Origin: Jiulongibacter sediminis
Lineage (GTDB): Bacteria; Bacteroidota; Bacteroidia; Cytophagales; Spirosomataceae
DNA: 64,000 bases
Reading direction: 5' to 3'
Assembly: GCF_001306455.1 (NCBI RefSeq)
Contig: NZ_LGTQ01000010.1
Span: forward strand, 293,174 to 357,173
Under the pieces are notes generated by a model. It had not been told where the DNA came from, ran no database searches, and saw nothing but the letters and a program-made list of their open reading frames with translations. A program made the position numbers and the translations under genes. Below, one piece after another: positions 61,677 through 64,000 of the stretch; the stretch's first letter is position 1, and the number at the start of each line of letters is the position of its first letter.

Positions 61677-62492
61677 ATGAACACTGACAAAATCTTAAAT
61701 CAAATTTCTAACATCGTCATTGAATACGGCCCCCGTCTGATAGGAGCTGTTGCTGTCCTCGTCATCGGATTGTGGATTATCAAGGCTCTCACCGGCGGTT
61801 TAATGAAGCTACTGGACAAGCGAGACATTGATGACTCGCTTAAACCTTTCCTGAAAGGTCTGGTAAGCTCACTTTTAAAGGTAATGTTAGTTCTGGCCGT
61901 TCTCGGCACAATGGGCATTGAGATGACCTCTTTTGTAGCTGTCTTGGGTGCGATAGGCCTGGCTGTTGGAATGGCTCTAAGCGGTACATTACAAAACTTC
62001 GCCGGTGGTGTGATGATTTTACTTTTCAAACCTTTCAAAGTGGGCGATTATATTCAGGCACAAGGCTACGGTGGCACAGTGAGAGAAATTCAAATTTTCA
62101 ATACTATCCTAAAAACACCTGATAATGTGACGATTGTGATCCCCAACGGTGAACTGTCAAATTCTTCTCTCAAAAACTACTCGCAGGAAGAATGCCGTCG
62201 TGTCGACTGGACCGTGGGCATTGGTTATGGCGATGATGCCAATAAAGCCATGGCTGTAATAAAAAGTTTGTGTGACCAGGATGACAGAATTCTCAAAGAT
62301 CCTGAAGTTTTTATAGCTCTTTCTGAGCTGGGTGATAGCTCTGTTAATTTTGTTGTAAGAGCCTGGGTGAACTCGTCTGATTACTGGGGTGTATTCTTTG
62401 ATATGAACAAAAAAATCTACGAAACCTTTGATCAGGAAGGCCTGAACATCCCATTCCCACAAATGGATGTACATGTGCATCAGCAGAAATAA
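61677..62492 (+). CDS. mscS: MscS-family mechanosensitive channel (second of two)
   Basis: A 271-residue protein close to the canonical MscS layout: three membrane helices, VLGAIGLAVGMALSGTLQNFAGGVMIL pore helix with its Gly/Ala pattern, FKPFKVGDYIQAQG beta-domain start, VTIVIPNGELSNSSLKNYS and the C-terminal vestibule (VRAWVNSSDYWGVFFDMNKKIYETFDQEG, FPQMDVHVH). Tension in the membrane opens it and protects against osmotic downshift. It is the last gene before a strong terminator, so the two channel genes may form one transcript. Confidence 0.9.
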   Translation: MNTDKILNQISNIVIEYGPRLIGAVAVLVIGLWIIKALTGGLMKLLDKRDIDDSLKPFLKGLVSSLLKVMLVLAVLGTMGIEMTSFVAVLGAIGLAVGMALSGTLQNFAGGVMILLFKPFKVGDYIQAQGYGGTVREIQIFNTILKTPDNVTIVIPNGELSNSSLKNYSQEECRRVDWTVGIGYGDDANKAMAVIKSLCDQDDRILKDPEVFIALSELGDSSVNFVVRAWVNSSDYWGVFFDMNKKIYETFDQEGLNIPFPQMDVHVHQQK

Positions 62493-62512
62493 ATTTCAAA
62501 TAACAGAAGATC

Positions 62513-62544
62513 AAAAGGCGTCAGGCATACACCTGACGCCTTTT
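62513..62544 (+). terminator. rho-independent terminator after the MscS genes
   Basis: AAAAGGCGTCAG pairs perfectly with CTGACGCCTTTT (12 bp, extended by one G-C) around a short loop, and a T-run is included in the right arm. It starts 21 bases after the stop. This is the cleanest terminator in the window. Confidence 0.85.
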
Positions 62545-62634
62545 GCTTTGATATGCCCCCATTTTCTATGATCAAAGCCCTCAGCCACTAACGTATAAAT
62601 ACCAGCGATAATATGATTTAAGGTCTTTTTGAAA

Positions 62635-62642
62635 TATATTTG
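62635..62642 (+). promoter_or_regulatory. TANNTTTG-type -7 box
   Basis: TATATTTG matches the Bacteroidota -7 consensus 18 bases before the ATG of the metalloprotease gene, which would give a short leader. Confidence 0.4.
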
Positions 62643-62660
62643 GTTATACTACTTAGCTCC

Positions 62661-64000
62661 ATGAAAAGAAAACTACTATTTATTCTGCTGACTTTGATCG
62701 GCGGAAGCTCTCATTTATACGCTCAGAACGAAATCAATTCTCTCCGGAATTATCTACAGGAAAACTCTGGAATCATCAGCCAGAGTGATGCCTCAGAGAT
62801 GAGTGTATCCAGTGCCTACCGCTCCCCTAGCACCGGATGGTACCATATGTATATGCAGCAAAATTTTGAAGGAGTGCCGGTCTATAACCGAATCATTACA
62901 GCCGTTCTGGTGGAGAATGAGGTCAGGCATTTGGTCAATCAATTCGAATCCGATTTTGAAACAAGGGTAATCGGAAGCTCCGATAAATTAAAAATCTCCC
63001 CTGAAACAGCCCTTCTTAATGCCGTCAGGAGTTTAAATATTGCCGAAAGTAAAGCCGTGGTACAAAGCACCCGAAACACCAAATCGCTTGCCAGCGGCAA
63101 AGTAATCAAAGCGGAGTTGGATGCACCAGCCCTGAGCTCGGAACCAGTACAGGCTCAGCTCTATTGGTATCCGGTTTCAAACCCGGAAAACCCAACGATT
63201 AAGCAGTTTACTGCAGTATGGAATATCGAATTTGAACCGGAAGACCCCAGCAATGTCTGGAGCGTCTTTGTCAATGCAAACGATGGCTCTGTGGTGGAAA
63301 CCATAGACCGTGTGGTGCATTGTTCGTTTGGCGAATCGGCTGCAGAACATCGCAAGCATAATACTTCAGCAAGAAATCAAATCGCTTCCACTCCGCCCGA
63401 TAGCAGTTATCGTGTTTTCGACTATCCTCTGGAGAGCCCGATTTTCGGAAACCGCACCCTGGTGAGCAAGCCCTATGACAAATTTGCCCCCATGGGTACC
63501 GGCCCCGGTACCAGCAATGGCTGGCATGAAGACAGCGTCGCAATGAATAATTACTTAGCGGGCAATAATGTATGGGCTTATCAGGATGTCAATAGCGGTA
63601 ATGCTCCGGTCAGCACAAACCCGAGTTCAGCGAATCTCAATTTTGACTTTTCGTACAGCACAGACAGCACCTCAGCCTCCAATCAGAATGCGGCCGTAAC
63701 CAATCTATTCTACTGGAATAACCTCATTCATGATGTTTTGTGGCGATATGGATTTGATGAACCCAGTGGAAATTTTCAAACAAGTACGATGGGCCGGGGT
63801 GGCTTGGGTTCTGACTACGTGAGAGCCGAAGCTCAGGATGGTGGGGGAACCAATAATGCCAATTTCTTTACCCCTGTGGATGGTCAAAGACCGCGTATGC
63901 AAATGTATTTGTGGACAAACGGAACTGATGGTGATTTTGACAACGGGATCATCGCTCACGAATATGGTCATGGCTGGTCAAACCGACTCACCGGCGGACC
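62661..64000 (+). CDS. M36 fungalysin-type metalloprotease (N-terminal part, window ends)
   Basis: At least 446 residues of a secreted peptidase; the gene runs off the window. Signal peptide to LYAQN (about residue 22), a propeptide with an FTP-like region (YHMYMQQNFEGVPVYNRIITAVLVEN), then the M36 catalytic domain with the zinc motif HEYGH at residues 433-437 and an upstream LFYWNNLIHDVLWRYGF segment. Family members degrade proteins outside the cell and often carry C-terminal secretion domains, which would lie beyond the window. The start is supported by the preceding terminator and promoter box. Confidence 0.9.
   Translation, partial: MKRKLLFILLTLIGGSSHLYAQNEINSLRNYLQENSGIISQSDASEMSVSSAYRSPSTGWYHMYMQQNFEGVPVYNRIITAVLVENEVRHLVNQFESDFETRVIGSSDKLKISPETALLNAVRSLNIAESKAVVQSTRNTKSLASGKVIKAELDAPALSSEPVQAQLYWYPVSNPENPTIKQFTAVWNIEFEPEDPSNVWSVFVNANDGSVVETIDRVVHCSFGESAAEHRKHNTSARNQIASTPPDSSYRVFDYPLESPIFGNRTLVSKPYDKFAPMGTGPGTSNGWHEDSVAMNNYLAGNNVWAYQDVNSGNAPVSTNPSSANLNFDFSYSTDSTSASNQNAAVTNLFYWNNLIHDVLWRYGFDEPSGNFQTSTMGRGGLGSDYVRAEAQDGGGTNNANFFTPVDGQRPRMQMYLWTNGTDGDFDNGIIAHEYGHGWSNRLTGG

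Noticed and set aside
1..64000. Search for a CRISPR array, tRNA or rRNA gene, or complete insertion sequence
   Set aside because: No regularly spaced repeats, cloverleaf-like sequence or intact transposase were found by eye.

Overview
The window reads as a chromosome segment of a Bacteroidota bacterium, most like the Cytophagales. The signs are many Sec signal peptides ending in AQ-type sites, lipoproteins with a Cys after short N-terminal helices, LytS/LytTR signalling, AraC regulators fused to TolB/TPR modules, TANNTTTG-like -7 promoter boxes, gluconolactonase-like dehydrogenases with HEAT repeats and cytochrome c, and GC-rich palindromic intergenic repeats. No rRNA, tRNA, CRISPR array or intact transposon was seen.

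Layout. (1) 1-13 kb, all on the plus strand: the tail of an AraC regulator and an outer-membrane barrel protein, an amidohydrolase, a TPR-tailed serine hydrolase, SnoaL/ABM/DUF4440 small proteins, a Vat-type acetyltransferase homologue, a YVTN propeller lipoprotein, two CPBP proteases and a second serine hydrolase. (2) 13-24 kb: an amidohydrolase, a multi-pass membrane protein, then two paralogous modules, each an AraC-type regulator, a small barrel protein and a lipoprotein alpha/beta hydrolase, followed by a quinone-oxidoreductase-like enzyme, a third serine hydrolase and a glycosyltransferase. (3) 24-31 kb: single-domain accessory genes (YdeI-like, two Crp/Fnr, DUF1801, SRPBCC, DUF2200, DUF3291, DUF4287/DUF5655) and a DoxX-like membrane protein. 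(4) 31-39 kb: a periplasmic carbohydrate-oxidation group: a DUF1080 lipoprotein, a cupredoxin-dehydrogenase-HEAT protein, a dehydrogenase-HEAT-cytochrome c lipoprotein on the opposite strand, and an FG-GAP/VCBS protein, with a LacI-type palindrome in the divergent promoter region. (5) 39-42 kb, minus strand: two tail-fibre-like surface proteins and a stand-alone LytTR regulator, preceded by a sequence block that recurs upstream of the 1183-aa repeat protein at 60 kb. (6) 42-50 kb: a DUF2975/HTH operon, a LytS/LytTR two-component pair, a CocE-type hydrolase and lipoproteins. (7) 50-60 kb: surface proteins, a DoxX gene with a broken partial copy 2 kb away, a di-haem peroxidase, an AT-rich Abi-alpha-like gene bounded by an attC-like inverted repeat, a transposase remnant, a possible toxin, and the giant repeat protein. 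(8) 60-64 kb: two MscS channels and the first part of an M36 metalloprotease.

Most in-window structure is paralogy: serine hydrolases, CPBP proteases, MDR oxidoreductases, Crp/Fnr regulators, AraC-barrel-hydrolase modules, dehydrogenase/HEAT proteins, DUF2975 proteins and MscS channels each occur at least twice. The two most promising leads are the shared upstream block linked to the LytTR regulator (an apparent surface-protein regulon) and the integron-cassette-like Abi-alpha locus.
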